64,000 nucleotides of DNA from Timonella sp031979385 (GCA_031979385.1 DALZEF010000007.1:62001-126000), one strand, 5' to 3'; shown: positions 8,650 to 17,801, numbered from the stretch's first letter. Translations and numbers: made by a program. Notes: generated by a model from the letters alone, not told the origin.

Positions 8650-8665
8650 AACACATAGACATCTG

Positions 8666-8709
8666 ATCCTGCTGCCAGCCTACCGGTTCACGGCGGCTGA
8701 CAGCAGGAT
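8666..8709 (-). terminator. Hairpin after deoA
   Basis: ATCCTGCTG and CAGCC (8666-8680) pair with GGCTG and CAGCAGGAT (8695-8709) across one mismatch, forming a 14-pair stem. It starts 6 bases after the deoA stop codon on the minus strand but has no strong T-run, so it may only attenuate read-through into the next gene. Confidence 0.6.
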
Positions 8710-8715
8710 TCACGA

Positions 8716-10023
8716 TCAGCTAATGCGGTCGATGATGAGCTTTGGTGCTTCGAACGCGTCGGTGTCTTCGATAACCGCCGCGGTCTCGGCGATCTCGATT
8801 GCACGTGCGAAACGCTCAGGCGTGTCTGTGTGCAGCGTCATGAGCGGCTGACCAGCGGTGACCGTGTCACCTGGCTTCGCATGCAACTCGATACCAGCAC
8901 CTGCCTGCACCGGGTCTTCCTTACGCGCGCGTCCAGCGCCAAGACGCCATGATGCAACGCCGACACCATAGGCGTCGAGCTTGGTGAGCGTACCTGAAGC
9001 CTGCGCCGTGATGACGTGCTGCTCCTGGGCAACCGGCAGCGGAGCATCATTGTCACCGCCCTGGCCGGCGATCATCGCACGCCACTTGTCCATCGCACGT
9101 CCATCGCTCAGTGCAGCGCGAACCTCTGCATCGTCAACGTCCTTGCCCGCGCCCTGAAGCATTTCAACGGCGAGTGCCACGGTCAGATCGACAACGTCTG
9201 CTGGGCCGCCGCCCGCAAGAACCTCGACGGATTCACGGACCTCAAGCGCATTACCGATGGTCAGCCCGAGCGGCGTCTCCATGTTGGTCAGAAGCGCAAC
9301 GGTGTGGACTCCCGCATCCTTACCAAGATCCACCATGGTGCGGGCGAGTTCCCTGGCATTCTCCTCATTCTTCATGAAGGCGCCTGAGCCAACCTTTACA
9401 TCGAGCACAAGAGAACCCGTGCCTTCTGCAATCTTCTTACTCATGATCGACGATGCGATCAATGGAATGGCCTCAACCGTTCCCGTGACGTCACGCAATG
9501 CGTAGAGTTTGCGGTCAGCGGGAGCAAGACCGGAGCCTGCCTGGCAGATGACGGCACCGACGGTGTCGAGCATGTTCATCACCTCGTCGTTGCTGAGCGC
9601 AGCACGCCAACCAGCAATCGACTCGAGCTTGTCGAGCGTGCCACCAGTGTGGCCCAAACCGCGGCCTGAGAGTTGTGGAACCGCAACATCGAAAACCGAG
9701 ACGAGTGGTGCCAGTGGGAGCGTAATCTTGTCGCCCACACCACCCGTCGAGTGCTTGTCGGAGGTTGGGAATCGCAGTGACGAGAAGTCCATCCGTTCAC
9801 CCGAGGCAATCATCGCTGCGGTCCAGGTTGAGATCTCTTGCCGGTTCATGCCGTTGAGCAGGATCGCCATGTTGAGGGCTGCCATCTGGTAGTCCGCAAC
9901 CGTTCCGTCGGTGTAGGCGGCGATAACCCAGTTGATTTCCTCTGTGGTTAGTACGCGGCCATCACGCTTTGCCCGAATAATGTCTACCGCGTCGAACTGC
10001 GCGGCGTTGGTGTTCGTACTCAC
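8716..10023 (-). CDS. deoA: Thymidine (pyrimidine-nucleoside) phosphorylase
   Basis: A 435-residue enzyme splitting thymidine and deoxyuridine with phosphate to base and 2-deoxyribose-1-phosphate. The family signature KHSTGGVGDKITLP is complete, followed by SGRGLGHTGGTLDKLESI and DVKVGSGAFMK; the C-terminal pyrimidine phosphorylase domain ends the protein. It starts at a GTG directly abutting the TAA of cytidine deaminase (no spacer), so translation is almost certainly coupled. Deamination of cytidine and then phosphorolysis are thus encoded in order. A hairpin follows. Confidence 0.96.
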   Translation of the reverse strand: MSTNTNAAQFDAVDIIRAKRDGRVLTTEEINWVIAAYTDGTVADYQMAALNMAILLNGMNRQEISTWTAAMIASGERMDFSSLRFPTSDKHSTGGVGDKITLPLAPLVSVFDVAVPQLSGRGLGHTGGTLDKLESIAGWRAALSNDEVMNMLDTVGAVICQAGSGLAPADRKLYALRDVTGTVEAIPLIASSIMSKKIAEGTGSLVLDVKVGSGAFMKNEENARELARTMVDLGKDAGVHTVALLTNMETPLGLTIGNALEVRESVEVLAGGGPADVVDLTVALAVEMLQGAGKDVDDAEVRAALSDGRAMDKWRAMIAGQGGDNDAPLPVAQEQHVITAQASGTLTKLDAYGVGVASWRLGAGRARKEDPVQAGAGIELHAKPGDTVTAGQPLMTLHTDTPERFARAIEIAETAAVIEDTDAFEAPKLIIDRIS

Positions 10024-10482
10024 TTAAGAAATCTTCTCCTCATAGTGGTCCAGGTCATTCGGGCCGAAACCGTCTGGTAGCACCTGATCCATGGTCCTAA
10101 ATCCGCGCACTGTGTTCAGCACCAGGTTTGCTCCCCCGTGCTCCCACAGCAGTTGCCGGCAACGTCCGCACGGCATGATGATCTCTCCCGCGCCGTTAAC
10201 GCACAGGAATCCTTTCAAGCGCCCGCCACCCGTGGCCACGAGCTCCGAGATGAGTCCGCATTCGGCACACAGGGTGACCCCGTAGCCTGCGTTCTCCACG
10301 TTGCAACCCGAAACAAGCCGACCGTCCGTGGTCCAGGCCGCGGCACCTACCGGATACTTCGAATACGGAACATAGCTACGGGTTGTCATCTGGATGGCAC
10401 GCGCGTGTAACGCGTCCCAGTCAATGTCACGAGCGAGTTCCTCTGCACGGCCGTCGTGTGCCGCTGGTTCTGTCTGCGTCAT
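10024..10482 (-). CDS. cdd: Cytidine deaminase
   Basis: A 152-residue homotetrameric-type enzyme converting (deoxy)cytidine to (deoxy)uridine. The zinc site is of the three-cysteine kind: CAEC with the catalytic Glu, and PCGRCRQLL. The substrate motif GCNVENAGYG precedes it. The ATG has AAGGAG eight bases upstream. A LacI-like palindrome lies about 65 bases before the start and the terminator of the upstream permease gene is beyond it, so cdd-deoA seems to have its own promoter. Confidence 0.95.
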   Translation of the reverse strand: MTQTEPAAHDGRAEELARDIDWDALHARAIQMTTRSYVPYSKYPVGAAAWTTDGRLVSGCNVENAGYGVTLCAECGLISELVATGGGRLKGFLCVNGAGEIIMPCGRCRQLLWEHGGANLVLNTVRGFRTMDQVLPDGFGPNDLDHYEEKIS

Positions 10483-10544
10483 TGCCGTCTCCTTCGCGCT
10501 CTTGAGCGAACCGCACGCCGAGCAACGTGAGGTGCATCGACTGG

Positions 10545-10561
10545 GCTAAAGCGCTTAACGT
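10545..10561. promoter_or_regulatory. LacI-like operator candidate before cdd-deoA
   Basis: On the minus strand ACGTTAAGCGCTTTAGC. The half ACGTTAA is identical to that of the palindrome at 16181-16198 and the centre AAGCGCTT is a perfect 8-base palindrome typical of LacI-family sites. It lies between the nupQ terminator and the cdd start. Role inferred. Confidence 0.45.
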
Positions 10562-10583
10562 ATCTGGGCTAAAAAAATGATGG

Positions 10584-10615
10584 GTCCGGGACGAGCCATG
10601 AGGCCCGCCCCGGAC
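10584..10615 (-). terminator. Intrinsic terminator of the nucleoside ABC operon
   Basis: GTCCGGG pairs with CCCGGAC around a loop with a further GC-rich partial stem. On the minus strand CCATCA and then seven T follow. It begins a few bases after the stop of the second permease. Confidence 0.85.
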
Positions 10616-10620
10616 ACGCC

Positions 10621-11913
10621 TTACTTGACGTAAGGGACACCCTCAGCGGCAGGAGCACGGACCTTACCAACAAGTCCGGCAACCGCGAAGATGGTTGCAA
10701 GGTATGGCAGCATCGCCAAGAAGTGCGTCGGTACCGGAGTACCGATGATCGAGAGCGTACCGCGCAAGGCCTCCGCGAAACCGAAGAGAATGGCAGCGGC
10801 AAGCGCGCCGTTCGGGTTCCAACGGCCAAGGATCATGGCAGCCAGAGCAATATAACCCTTACCAGCGGTCATATCCTTACCAAAACCGATGGCCGCCGCG
10901 ATCGTGAACGATGCACCACCAAGGCCGGCGACGGCTCCACCAACGATCACGTTGATCCAGCGCGTACGGTTGACCTTGATGCCAACGGTGTCCGCAGCCT
11001 TCGGGTGTTCCCCAACTGAACGCAGACGCAGACCCCAGCGGCTCCTGAACAGCAGGAACTGAAGTAGGAACACACCGATGAACATCAGATACACAAGGAT
11101 GTTCTGGTTGAAGAGAACCGAGCCGATCACCGGGATGTCCGCAAGCAACGGAATCTCAATGCGTGGCAAACCAGGTGGCGTATTGAGCGTGGCCTTGTTG
11201 TCCTTCAGAACCGTCGAGAACAGGTAACTGGTGATACCCACGACAAGCACGTTGAGGACCACACCAACAACGATCTGATCGACCCGGTACTTGATCGAGA
11301 ACAATGCCAACAGCACGGCAACCAAACCACCGGCGATGGGTGCGAACAGCAACGCCACATACGCGTTCCCAGCCAAAGTCGCCACAACCGCGGCGGCGAA
11401 GGCACCGGCAAGCAACTGACCCTCGATCGCGATGTTGATGACACCGACGCGCTCATTGATCAGACCCGCCATCGCACCGAATGCCAGTGGCACTGCGAAC
11501 ACAAGACCCTGTGACAGCAGCAACGGAATGGGAACGGACTCGGACTTACCTGCGCCGGACCACACCAGGAAGGCGAGAATTCCCAGAACACCCACAAGTG
11601 CCGGGAGCCAGACGCCCACCTTGCGACGGTTCACCGCGTTGTATGCGGCATACGCTGCAAGAGCCAGAATAGCCAGCCCAAGGATGATCGCCGTCATACG
11701 AGCCGGAATCATCAGCGGGGCAATCTGCACCGCGTCGCGCGACGTGGACAGCAGGAAGCGGGATTCTGAACCTGCGGGGGAACCGAGGCCGAAGCCCAGG
11801 ATCGACAACAGACCGATGATCACATAGGTGATCGTTCCCCTCCAGGAGATAGGAAGCTGAACATTGCCCTCATAAGCCTTGGAGGACGTAGGAAGCGCAG
11901 TTGCGGTGCTCAT
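10621..11913 (-). CDS. nupQ: Nucleoside ABC transporter permease (second permease)
   Basis: A 430-residue polytopic membrane protein of the branched-chain/ribose type permease family (BPD_transp_2), with about nine or ten hydrophobic segments. It contains GLINERVGVINIAIEGQLLAG-like sequence, the family's first conserved region, and RSVGEHPKAADTVGIKV, which faces the ATPase. Its start overlaps the end of the preceding permease by four bases. In characterised homologues (NupQ of lactic acid bacteria) it imports nucleosides together with NupP, NupO and BmpA; the salvage enzymes on both sides support that substrate here. Confidence 0.88.
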   Translation of the reverse strand: MSTATALPTSSKAYEGNVQLPISWRGTITYVIIGLLSILGFGLGSPAGSESRFLLSTSRDAVQIAPLMIPARMTAIILGLAILALAAYAAYNAVNRRKVGVWLPALVGVLGILAFLVWSGAGKSESVPIPLLLSQGLVFAVPLAFGAMAGLINERVGVINIAIEGQLLAGAFAAAVVATLAGNAYVALLFAPIAGGLVAVLLALFSIKYRVDQIVVGVVLNVLVVGITSYLFSTVLKDNKATLNTPPGLPRIEIPLLADIPVIGSVLFNQNILVYLMFIGVFLLQFLLFRSRWGLRLRSVGEHPKAADTVGIKVNRTRWINVIVGGAVAGLGGASFTIAAAIGFGKDMTAGKGYIALAAMILGRWNPNGALAAAILFGFAEALRGTLSIIGTPVPTHFLAMLPYLATIFAVAGLVGKVRAPAAEGVPYVK

Positions 11914-13142
11914 GCTGCGTTCTCCTTCACTGGAGCTGGAAGCCTAAAGATTGCGCGCACCAGAGGTGGAGCCGCGATGAGGAGCACGACAAGTGCCTGG
12001 ACAACCTGGACGATGTCGATGGGTGTGCCCGAAGCAGTCTGCATGAGCGGCGAACCCGCACGCAGTGCGCCAAATAGAATTGCTGCACCAATGATGCCGA
12101 CCGGCTTCGACCGTCCGAGCAGCGCCACTGTGATCGCATCAAAACCGATGTTCCCGGCGACACCCTCCTGCAGCACGCCCTCGGTACCAAGGGTCTGGGA
12201 AACACCACCCATACCAGCGAGACCACCGGCAAGGAGCATCACGTACAGGTACATACGCTCAACCCTGATGCCCGCAGTACGCGCCGCATCGGGGTTGAAC
12301 CCGACAGCACGGAATTTGAACCCGAGGGTCGAACGCTCCATGAGCCACCAGACACCATACGCCGCCACCAACGCCAAGATGAAGCCCCAGTGCAGACGGA
12401 AGTTATCTCCCATCAGCGAAGGGAACATGGCGGTCTCGTAGACTCGCTGCGACACGGGGTTGTTCGAACCTGGCCGCATGAACGCCTGCGTGGTGAGGAG
12501 GTAGGACATCAAGAACCCGGCAATGGAGTTCAGCATGATCGTCACGATCACCTCGTTGGCGCCGAAACGCGCCTTGAGGAAACCAGCGATTCCGGCCCAC
12601 AACCCGCCTGCAAGAGCACCACCAAGCACTGCCACCAAAAGGTGCAGGCCAAGTGGAAGGCTAAACGCAAAACCGAAGAACGCGGAAACGACGGCACCCA
12701 AGATAACCTGGCCCTGGGCACCGATGTTGAAGATACCGGAGCGGAAACCAACACCGAGGCCAAGACCCGCAAAGATCAGCGGCGTAGCGGCCGTCAGGGT
12801 CTCAGTAATCGGCTTGAACTGACGAGCAAAAGTGTTTGCCTGGGGGTCGTAGATGGCCCCACGGAATAGTGACGAGTATGCACTCGACACCGAGTTCCAC
12901 ACCGCATTGAAGAAGTCGCTCGGTCGAGCGAAGATGTAGCCCGCCGTACGCTGCACCTCAGAGTTGGCGGCAGCGATCAGAACCGCGGCCATGATCAACG
13001 CACCGACAATCGCAAAGACAATGACGGTTGCATTGCTCGCCATCATCTCGCGCAATGCGCCACCCCACCGCGACGGTTGAGGCTGTTCAACAGGTGACTC
13101 AGGCGACTGTGGTGCCTGTGCCTGTGGCGTTTCGACGCTCAC
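11910..13142 (-). CDS. nupP: Nucleoside ABC transporter permease (first permease)
   Basis: A 410-residue permease of the same family as its downstream neighbour. A proline/glutamine-rich cytoplasmic N-terminus of about 30 residues precedes the first membrane helix; a periplasmic-side loop follows (about residues 65-105); the conserved GFRSGIFNIGAQGQVILGA region is near 130, and RAVGFNPDAARTAGI forms the coupling loop. Start and stop codons overlap with the ATPase gene upstream and the second permease downstream by four bases each, typical of a tightly coupled transporter operon. Confidence 0.88.
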   Translation of the reverse strand: MSVETPQAQAPQSPESPVEQPQPSRWGGALREMMASNATVIVFAIVGALIMAAVLIAAANSEVQRTAGYIFARPSDFFNAVWNSVSSAYSSLFRGAIYDPQANTFARQFKPITETLTAATPLIFAGLGLGVGFRSGIFNIGAQGQVILGAVVSAFFGFAFSLPLGLHLLVAVLGGALAGGLWAGIAGFLKARFGANEVIVTIMLNSIAGFLMSYLLTTQAFMRPGSNNPVSQRVYETAMFPSLMGDNFRLHWGFILALVAAYGVWWLMERSTLGFKFRAVGFNPDAARTAGIRVERMYLYVMLLAGGLAGMGGVSQTLGTEGVLQEGVAGNIGFDAITVALLGRSKPVGIIGAAILFGALRAGSPLMQTASGTPIDIVQVVQALVVLLIAAPPLVRAIFRLPAPVKENAA

Positions 13143-14722
13143 AGCGCGCCTCCTAACGTGTTATCAGACGATTCATCGCCCGTGATCGCGGTTGGATGTG
13201 CAAGCGCCTGAGCCTGCGCCTCCTCGTACCTCAGACCAGCCATCATGAGTCCGAGCACGTCACGTGGCGTATCGCCAGGGACAATTCCGATAATGCCGCC
13301 CTCATACATAACGGCGATACGGTCTGCGAGGTTGACCACCTCATCAAGCTCAGTGGAAACGATGATGACGGCCGTACCGCGGTCACGCTCCTGCACGATG
13401 CGCTTGTGGATGAACTCGATCGAGCCAACGTCTAGGCCACGGGTCGGCTGCGAAGCGATGAACAGGCGCAACGGACGCGACAACTCACGAGCGAGAACTA
13501 CCTTCTGCTGGTTACCACCGGAAAGCTGCTTGCCCAGAGCCTTCGAGGACTGCGTACGAACGTCGAACTGTTCGATGTACTGCTCGGTCGTCTTCTGGAT
13601 GTATGCGAGGTCCAAGCTGCCACGCTTTGCATACGGCGGCTTGTCGTGCTGGTCCAGGATCAGGTTCTCTTCGATCGTGAACTCAGCGATCATGCCGTCC
13701 TTGGAGCGGTCCTCGGGAACAAACCCGAGACCTGCGTCCAGTACCTGGCGGATTGATCTGCCAAGGAGTTCCTTGTCGTCGAGAACAATCGAGCCATTCG
13801 CCTTAGGGTGGGCTCCGAGGATCGTCTCAGTCAACTCAGTCTGGCCGTTACCCTGAACACCCGCGACCGCGAGGATCTCCCCCGACCGTACTTCGAAGTT
13901 AACGCGGTCAAGGAGTGGAACGCCCTGATCGGACAGAAGGGTCAGATCGGTGACGGCCAAGCGAACCTCACCGAGTGTGGGCGGGGCCTTCTCGACGCCG
14001 AGATTCACTGCCCGTCCAACCATTGCGGACGCAAGTTCGGTTTCGGAGGCCGTTGGATCAGCGGAGCCAACGATCTTTCCGCGACGAATGACCGTGATCT
14101 TGTCCGCAACGGCCTTGACCTCACGCAGTTTGTGCGTGATGAAGACGATCGAGGTTCCTGATGCCTTCAACTGACGCATGATCTCAATGAGTTCGTCAGT
14201 TTCCTGTGGAGTGAGGACAGCGGTTGGCTCGTCGAGAATCAGAATCCTTGCGTCACGTGAAAGTGCCTTGATGATCTCGACTCGCTGCTGCGCACCGACC
14301 GGCAGGTCCTCAATGTATGCGTCAGGGTCAATGTTGAAGCCGAAGCGGTCTGAGATTTCCTTGACTCGCCTGCGAGCTTCCTTAAGATTGATGATTCCGG
14401 TCTTACCGGTTGGCTCATAACCAAGAATGACGTTCTCGGCTACGGTAAATACTGGAACGAGCATGAAGTGCTGGTGCACCATACCGATTCCAGCGGCCAT
14501 AGCATCACCTGGGCCTGCGAAGTTAACCGGCTCGTCATCGAGCAGGATTTCGCCGCCATCTGGGTCATACAGACCATAGATAACGTTCATGAGCGTGGAT
14601 TTACCAGCTCCGTTTTCACCGAGAAGAGCGTGCACCTGCCCGGGTTCCACAACAAGATCGATCGAGTCGTTTGCAGTGAAGTTTCCAAAGCGTTTTGTGA
14701 TGCCGCGAAGTTCCAGCTTCAT
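13139..14722 (-). CDS. nupO: Nucleoside ABC transporter, double ATPase subunit
   Basis: A 527-residue protein with two fused ABC domains. Domain 1 has GENGAGKSTLMN (Walker A), LPVGAQQRVEI (signature) and ILDEPTAVLTP (Walker B). Domain 2 has a degenerate Walker A (GVQGNGQTELTE), the signature LSGGNQQKVVLA and SQPTRGLDVG in place of a canonical Walker B, the pattern of sugar/nucleoside importers. I chose ATG 14722 (MKLELRGI) with GGAAGG 9-10 bases upstream; the ORF opens 21 codons earlier without support. Separated from the binding protein by a hairpin, so it is probably made at lower level than that protein. Confidence 0.9.
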   Translation of the reverse strand: MKLELRGITKRFGNFTANDSIDLVVEPGQVHALLGENGAGKSTLMNVIYGLYDPDGGEILLDDEPVNFAGPGDAMAAGIGMVHQHFMLVPVFTVAENVILGYEPTGKTGIINLKEARRRVKEISDRFGFNIDPDAYIEDLPVGAQQRVEIIKALSRDARILILDEPTAVLTPQETDELIEIMRQLKASGTSIVFITHKLREVKAVADKITVIRRGKIVGSADPTASETELASAMVGRAVNLGVEKAPPTLGEVRLAVTDLTLLSDQGVPLLDRVNFEVRSGEILAVAGVQGNGQTELTETILGAHPKANGSIVLDDKELLGRSIRQVLDAGLGFVPEDRSKDGMIAEFTIEENLILDQHDKPPYAKRGSLDLAYIQKTTEQYIEQFDVRTQSSKALGKQLSGGNQQKVVLARELSRPLRLFIASQPTRGLDVGSIEFIHKRIVQERDRGTAVIIVSTELDEVVNLADRIAVMYEGGIIGIVPGDTPRDVLGLMMAGLRYEEAQAQALAHPTAITGDESSDNTLGGAL

Positions 14723-14844
14723 GCTGTAGCGCCTTCCGCGTTCATGTGCTGTTGTAATGGGGTCGGCGGGGACGGGTACCGCCAAGGATGCGTTGCGCTG
14801 GTTTGTGCCTGACGGCTGCGAACGACTAAATGGTGGCGCGCAAT

Positions 14845-14885
14845 GAGCCGTGACCCTAACTCAAAGGGATTCAGAGTCACGGCTC
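14845..14885 (-). terminator. Intra-operon hairpin between binding protein and ATPase genes
   Basis: GAGCCGTGAC pairs perfectly with GTCACGGCTC; the loop has a minor CCCT/AGGG stem. No T-run follows. The position just after the binding-protein stop fits mRNA stabilisation or partial termination giving excess lipoprotein over the membrane subunits. Confidence 0.7.
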
Positions 14886-14907
14886 ACTTGCTTGGGCCTA
14901 CCGGTTA

Positions 14908-16041
14908 TCAGTTAACCGGGGATGCGCTTGGCGATTCAACCTTGAGGTTACCAGCGATGATCTCGGCGCGGAGGTTCTCAACTTCCTCACGAACCTCAGC
15001 CGAAACAGCGTCTTCGAGGTTGTGGTAGGAAGCGATGCCCACGCCACCGTTTTCAAGGGTTCCAACGTATGGCGTTGGGTCCCACGTACCGTCCTTGGCC
15101 GAGCGAACCGTGTCGAATACCGACAGGTCCATTGCCTTGAGGACCGAGGTCAGGAGGATGTCCTGGTACTGGGTGTACTTGTCGAATGCGTCGGTGTCAA
15201 CACCGATAACGTAGACACCCTCGTGCTCGATGGCTGCTGCCATCGCGCCCTCACCAACTGGACCGGCGACTGGCATGATGATGTCTGCACCCTGGGAGAT
15301 GAACTGCTCGGTGAGTTCCTTACCCTTAGGAATTTCATCGAAGGTCTCGGTCATCGAGCCGGACTGTGCTTCCTTGTCCCAACCAAGAACCTTTACATCG
15401 GTGCCCTTGTCCTCGTTGTACTTTGCGACACCGTCAACGAAGCCATCCATGAAGATGGTGACTGATGGGTAAGGCTGTCCACCGAAGGTGGCAACCGTAC
15501 CGGTCTTGGTGGTGCCGGCTGCAACATAGCCAGCGAGGAATGCGGCCTCGTGGGTGTTGTAGAGAAGTGGCTTAACGTTGTCGAGCGTAATTGGCTCGAA
15601 GGTCTCTGGGTCAGACAGTGCGGAGTCGATCAACGCGAAGTGGCTCTCCGGGTTGTTCTGCGCTGCAGTGAGGGTAGCGTCAGCAAGGTTGAAGCCAACG
15701 TTGAATACTAGGTCACAGCCCTGCTGAACCATCGAGTCAACGTTCGTGGTGTACTGACCTGCGTCAGTGGACTCTGCGGAAGCAATCTGGATGCCCAGTT
15801 CAGACTTTGCGCGCTCAAGGCCCGAGTAGGAGGTCTCGTTGAACGAGTTGTCATCGAATCCACCGAAGTCGGAGACCATGCAGCCGAGGAAGTCGACAGC
15901 GGATGCGTCGTCCGTGGTCTGGGTAGCCGATGGGTCATTCGTTGGCGAGGTGGTGTTCTCAGTCTCTGGAGCGTCACCACATGCGGTAAGAACAAGAGCT
16001 GCAGCTGTAGTCAGTGCAGCAACGGATGCGAACTTCTTCAC
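14908..16041 (-). CDS. bmpA: BMP-family nucleoside-binding lipoprotein
   Basis: A 377-residue extracytoplasmic lipoprotein that captures nucleosides for the ABC importer. The GTG at 16041 has a strong AGGAGAA site; it opens a signal peptide (VKKFASVAALTTAAALVL) ending in the lipobox LTAC, with a Thr/Pro/Asn-rich linker. The longer reading frame starting at 16137 would bury the signal peptide. The mature part shows Bmp family hallmarks: FGGFDDNSFNE near the N-terminus, VGFNLADA, and ATFGGQPYPSVTIFMDGF. PnrA/BmpA relatives bind purine or pyrimidine nucleosides. First gene of the operon; a palindromic operator candidate is at 16181-16198. Confidence 0.93.
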   Translation of the reverse strand: MKKFASVAALTTAAALVLTACGDAPETENTTSPTNDPSATQTTDDASAVDFLGCMVSDFGGFDDNSFNETSYSGLERAKSELGIQIASAESTDAGQYTTNVDSMVQQGCDLVFNVGFNLADATLTAAQNNPESHFALIDSALSDPETFEPITLDNVKPLLYNTHEAAFLAGYVAAGTTKTGTVATFGGQPYPSVTIFMDGFVDGVAKYNEDKGTDVKVLGWDKEAQSGSMTETFDEIPKGKELTEQFISQGADIIMPVAGPVGEGAMAAAIEHEGVYVIGVDTDAFDKYTQYQDILLTSVLKAMDLSVFDTVRSAKDGTWDPTPYVGTLENGGVGIASYHNLEDAVSAEVREEVENLRAEIIAGNLKVESPSASPVN

Positions 16042-16180
16042 GTAAGTTCTCCTGTTTCGATCGGGGAAGGACTCCCCATACCCAAAGAACTTATGAAAGC
16101 TCAAGAGCTGGGGATCGAGCATCGACGCTCGGTGCATCGCTTATCTCGAGTTAAGACTCGGGAATCAGTGTTAACAATAG

Positions 16181-16198
16181 ACGTTAAGCCGTTAACGT
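16181..16198. promoter_or_regulatory. 18-base palindrome upstream of the nucleoside ABC operon
   Basis: ACGTTAA-GCCG-TTAACGT is a perfect inverted repeat about 140 bases before the bmpA start. Its half-site recurs before cdd (10545-10561). Another GTTAAC lies at 16170-16175. Likely operator for a nucleoside-responsive regulator (inference). Confidence 0.5.
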
Positions 16199-16306
16199 GC
16201 AGCATGCAATAGCCACGTTTCTAGTTCTGTTACCAATCCGAAAGGTTCGTCTCAAGGGCAGATACTGGGCATCCGACCAGTGAGATTGTGGGGCCTGAGT
16301 CCCACA

Positions 16307-16630
16307 CTCCGCGGTGGACCTACCTCGCGCCGCCTACCGTCGCGGTGCGCTCCACCCACTGCGCTCCCGCCGTCCGACTCCACTCACCAGGCCCACGCTC
16401 CGCGGAGGACCTACCTCGCGCCGCCTACCGTCGCGGTGCGCTCCACCCACTGCGCTCCCGCNNNNNNNNNNNNNNNNNNNNNNNNNNNNNNNNNNNNNNN
16501 NNNNNNNNNNNNNNNNNNNNNNNNNNNNNNNNNNNNNNNNNNNNNNNNNNNNNNNNNNNNNCGTCCGACTCCACTCACCAGACCCGCGCTCCGCGGCGGG
16601 CCTACCTCGTGCCGTCTACCGTCGCGGTGC
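16307..16630. repeat. Tandem repeat with 91-base period, interrupted by an assembly gap
   Basis: Units start with CTCCGCGG at 16307 and 16398 (91 bases apart, one difference over the 64 shared bases), and again at 16589 after the gap. The last unit diverges and becomes the 3' end of the M20 gene, so the repeat seems to be made of copies of that gene's last codons plus downstream sequence. Open frames spanning it are by-products of its high G+C. True copy number unknown. Confidence 0.85.
16462..16561. other. Assembly gap (100 N)
   Basis: Exactly 100 undetermined bases inside the tandem repeat. A round number suggests a scaffold placeholder; the repeat is the likely reason the assembly broke. 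Distance across it should not be trusted. Confidence 0.98.
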
Positions 16631-17801
16631 GCGCGAGCATGCGGATACCCGCCAAGATTGCCGACTCGTCGACAATCAAGTCACCCCGGTGAATGTCATA
16701 TGTCGTACCGCCCGGCGTGCGCGTGCCAAGACGCGCGAGCGCGCCCGGCACCCTGGTCAAGTACCATGCGAAGTCCTCACCGCCGAGCGACTGCTCGGTC
16801 AACGCAACAGCATTCGCCCCCAGGGCATCACGAGCCGATGCCTCAAGCAGCATGGTGCAGTCCTCATCATTCACCACTGGCGGCACACCGCGCTTATGGT
16901 GCATGGACACCTCAACCCCATATGCAGAGGCAATGTGATCAATCGTCTCGTGCAGCACCTCACCGGCACGTTCCCACGCGGTCACATCGAGGCAGCGCAA
17001 CGTACCCGAGATCACGCCGGATGACGGAATCGCGTTCGGTGCCGAGCCAGCCTGCACGTGGCCCCACGTGAAGTTAACACCCGCACGAGGGTCGAGGCGA
17101 CGCCCCAAGACCGAGGGGACCTCCGTGATCATGCGACCTATCGCATAGACGACATCGCCGGTCAGATGAGGACGCGATGTGTGTCCACCCGCGGATGTGA
17201 CGGTCACAGTCACGGTGTCGCACGCCGAGGTAATCGGCCCAATACGGGTTCCAACCGTGCCCACATCAACCTTCGGCTCACAGTGCACCGCATAGATGCG
17301 TTCGACCCCATCGAGAACATCCTGGGCAAGCAAATCAAGCGCGCCGCCGGGCTGCACCTCCTCAGCCGGCTGGAAGATCAAACGCACACCGCGGGACAGT
17401 TCCCCTCGCCTCGCCATACGCGCAAGGACAAGCCCCAGTCCCAGCACAACGGCGGTGTGCACATCATGGCCGCACGAATGGGAGATCCCATCGTGGATCG
17501 ACGCGAACGGCAACCCTGTTGTCTCCTGCAGCGGCAACGCGTCGATGTCAGCGCGGAAGGCAAGGAGGCTTTGTCCCGACTGCTCAACGGTCGGCCCGAT
17601 ATCGCAGGTCAATCCCGTGCCGTCGAGGAGTCGTGGCTCAAGCCCCTCCTCGCGCAGGCGTGATGCAATCCGCTGCGTCGTGCGAATCTCAGTTCGCGCG
17701 ATCTCGGGGTGCGCGTGAATATCGCGACGGAACGCGATGACCTCCTGCTCAAGTGAGCGGGCAAGTTGGTCGATCAGCGGTGCATGTTCAAAACTCACCA
17801 T
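16602..17801 (-). CDS. M20-family amidohydrolase (N-acyl amino acid / hippurate hydrolase-like)
   Basis: A 399-residue metallo-amidohydrolase. Metal-site motifs are ISHSCGHDVHTAVVLG near residue 90, FQPAEEVQPGG near 145 with the catalytic glutamate, VHCEPKVDVGTVG, and GGEDFAWYL near 345. Members remove acyl groups from amino acids or related amides; the substrate cannot be told here. The last codons (RTATVDGTR and stop) lie inside the 91-base tandem repeat next to the gap, so the natural C-terminus could have been altered by repeat exchange, although the length is normal. A GTTAACGCTTTT sequence sits just upstream of the start. Confidence 0.88.
   Translation of the reverse strand: MVSFEHAPLIDQLARSLEQEVIAFRRDIHAHPEIARTEIRTTQRIASRLREEGLEPRLLDGTGLTCDIGPTVEQSGQSLLAFRADIDALPLQETTGLPFASIHDGISHSCGHDVHTAVVLGLGLVLARMARRGELSRGVRLIFQPAEEVQPGGALDLLAQDVLDGVERIYAVHCEPKVDVGTVGTRIGPITSACDTVTVTVTSAGGHTSRPHLTGDVVYAIGRMITEVPSVLGRRLDPRAGVNFTWGHVQAGSAPNAIPSSGVISGTLRCLDVTAWERAGEVLHETIDHIASAYGVEVSMHHKRGVPPVVNDEDCTMLLEASARDALGANAVALTEQSLGGEDFAWYLTRVPGALARLGTRTPGGTTYDIHRGDLIVDESAILAGIRMLARTATVDGTR

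Noticed and set aside
16307..16630. CRISPR array
   Set aside because: Units are 91-base head-to-tail repeats without unique spacers, and no cas genes are nearby.
16280..17071. Long plus-strand frames running through the tandem repeat and N gap
   Set aside because: They translate the repeat and unknown bases, overlap the M20 gene antisense and have Pro/Arg-rich composition without motifs.
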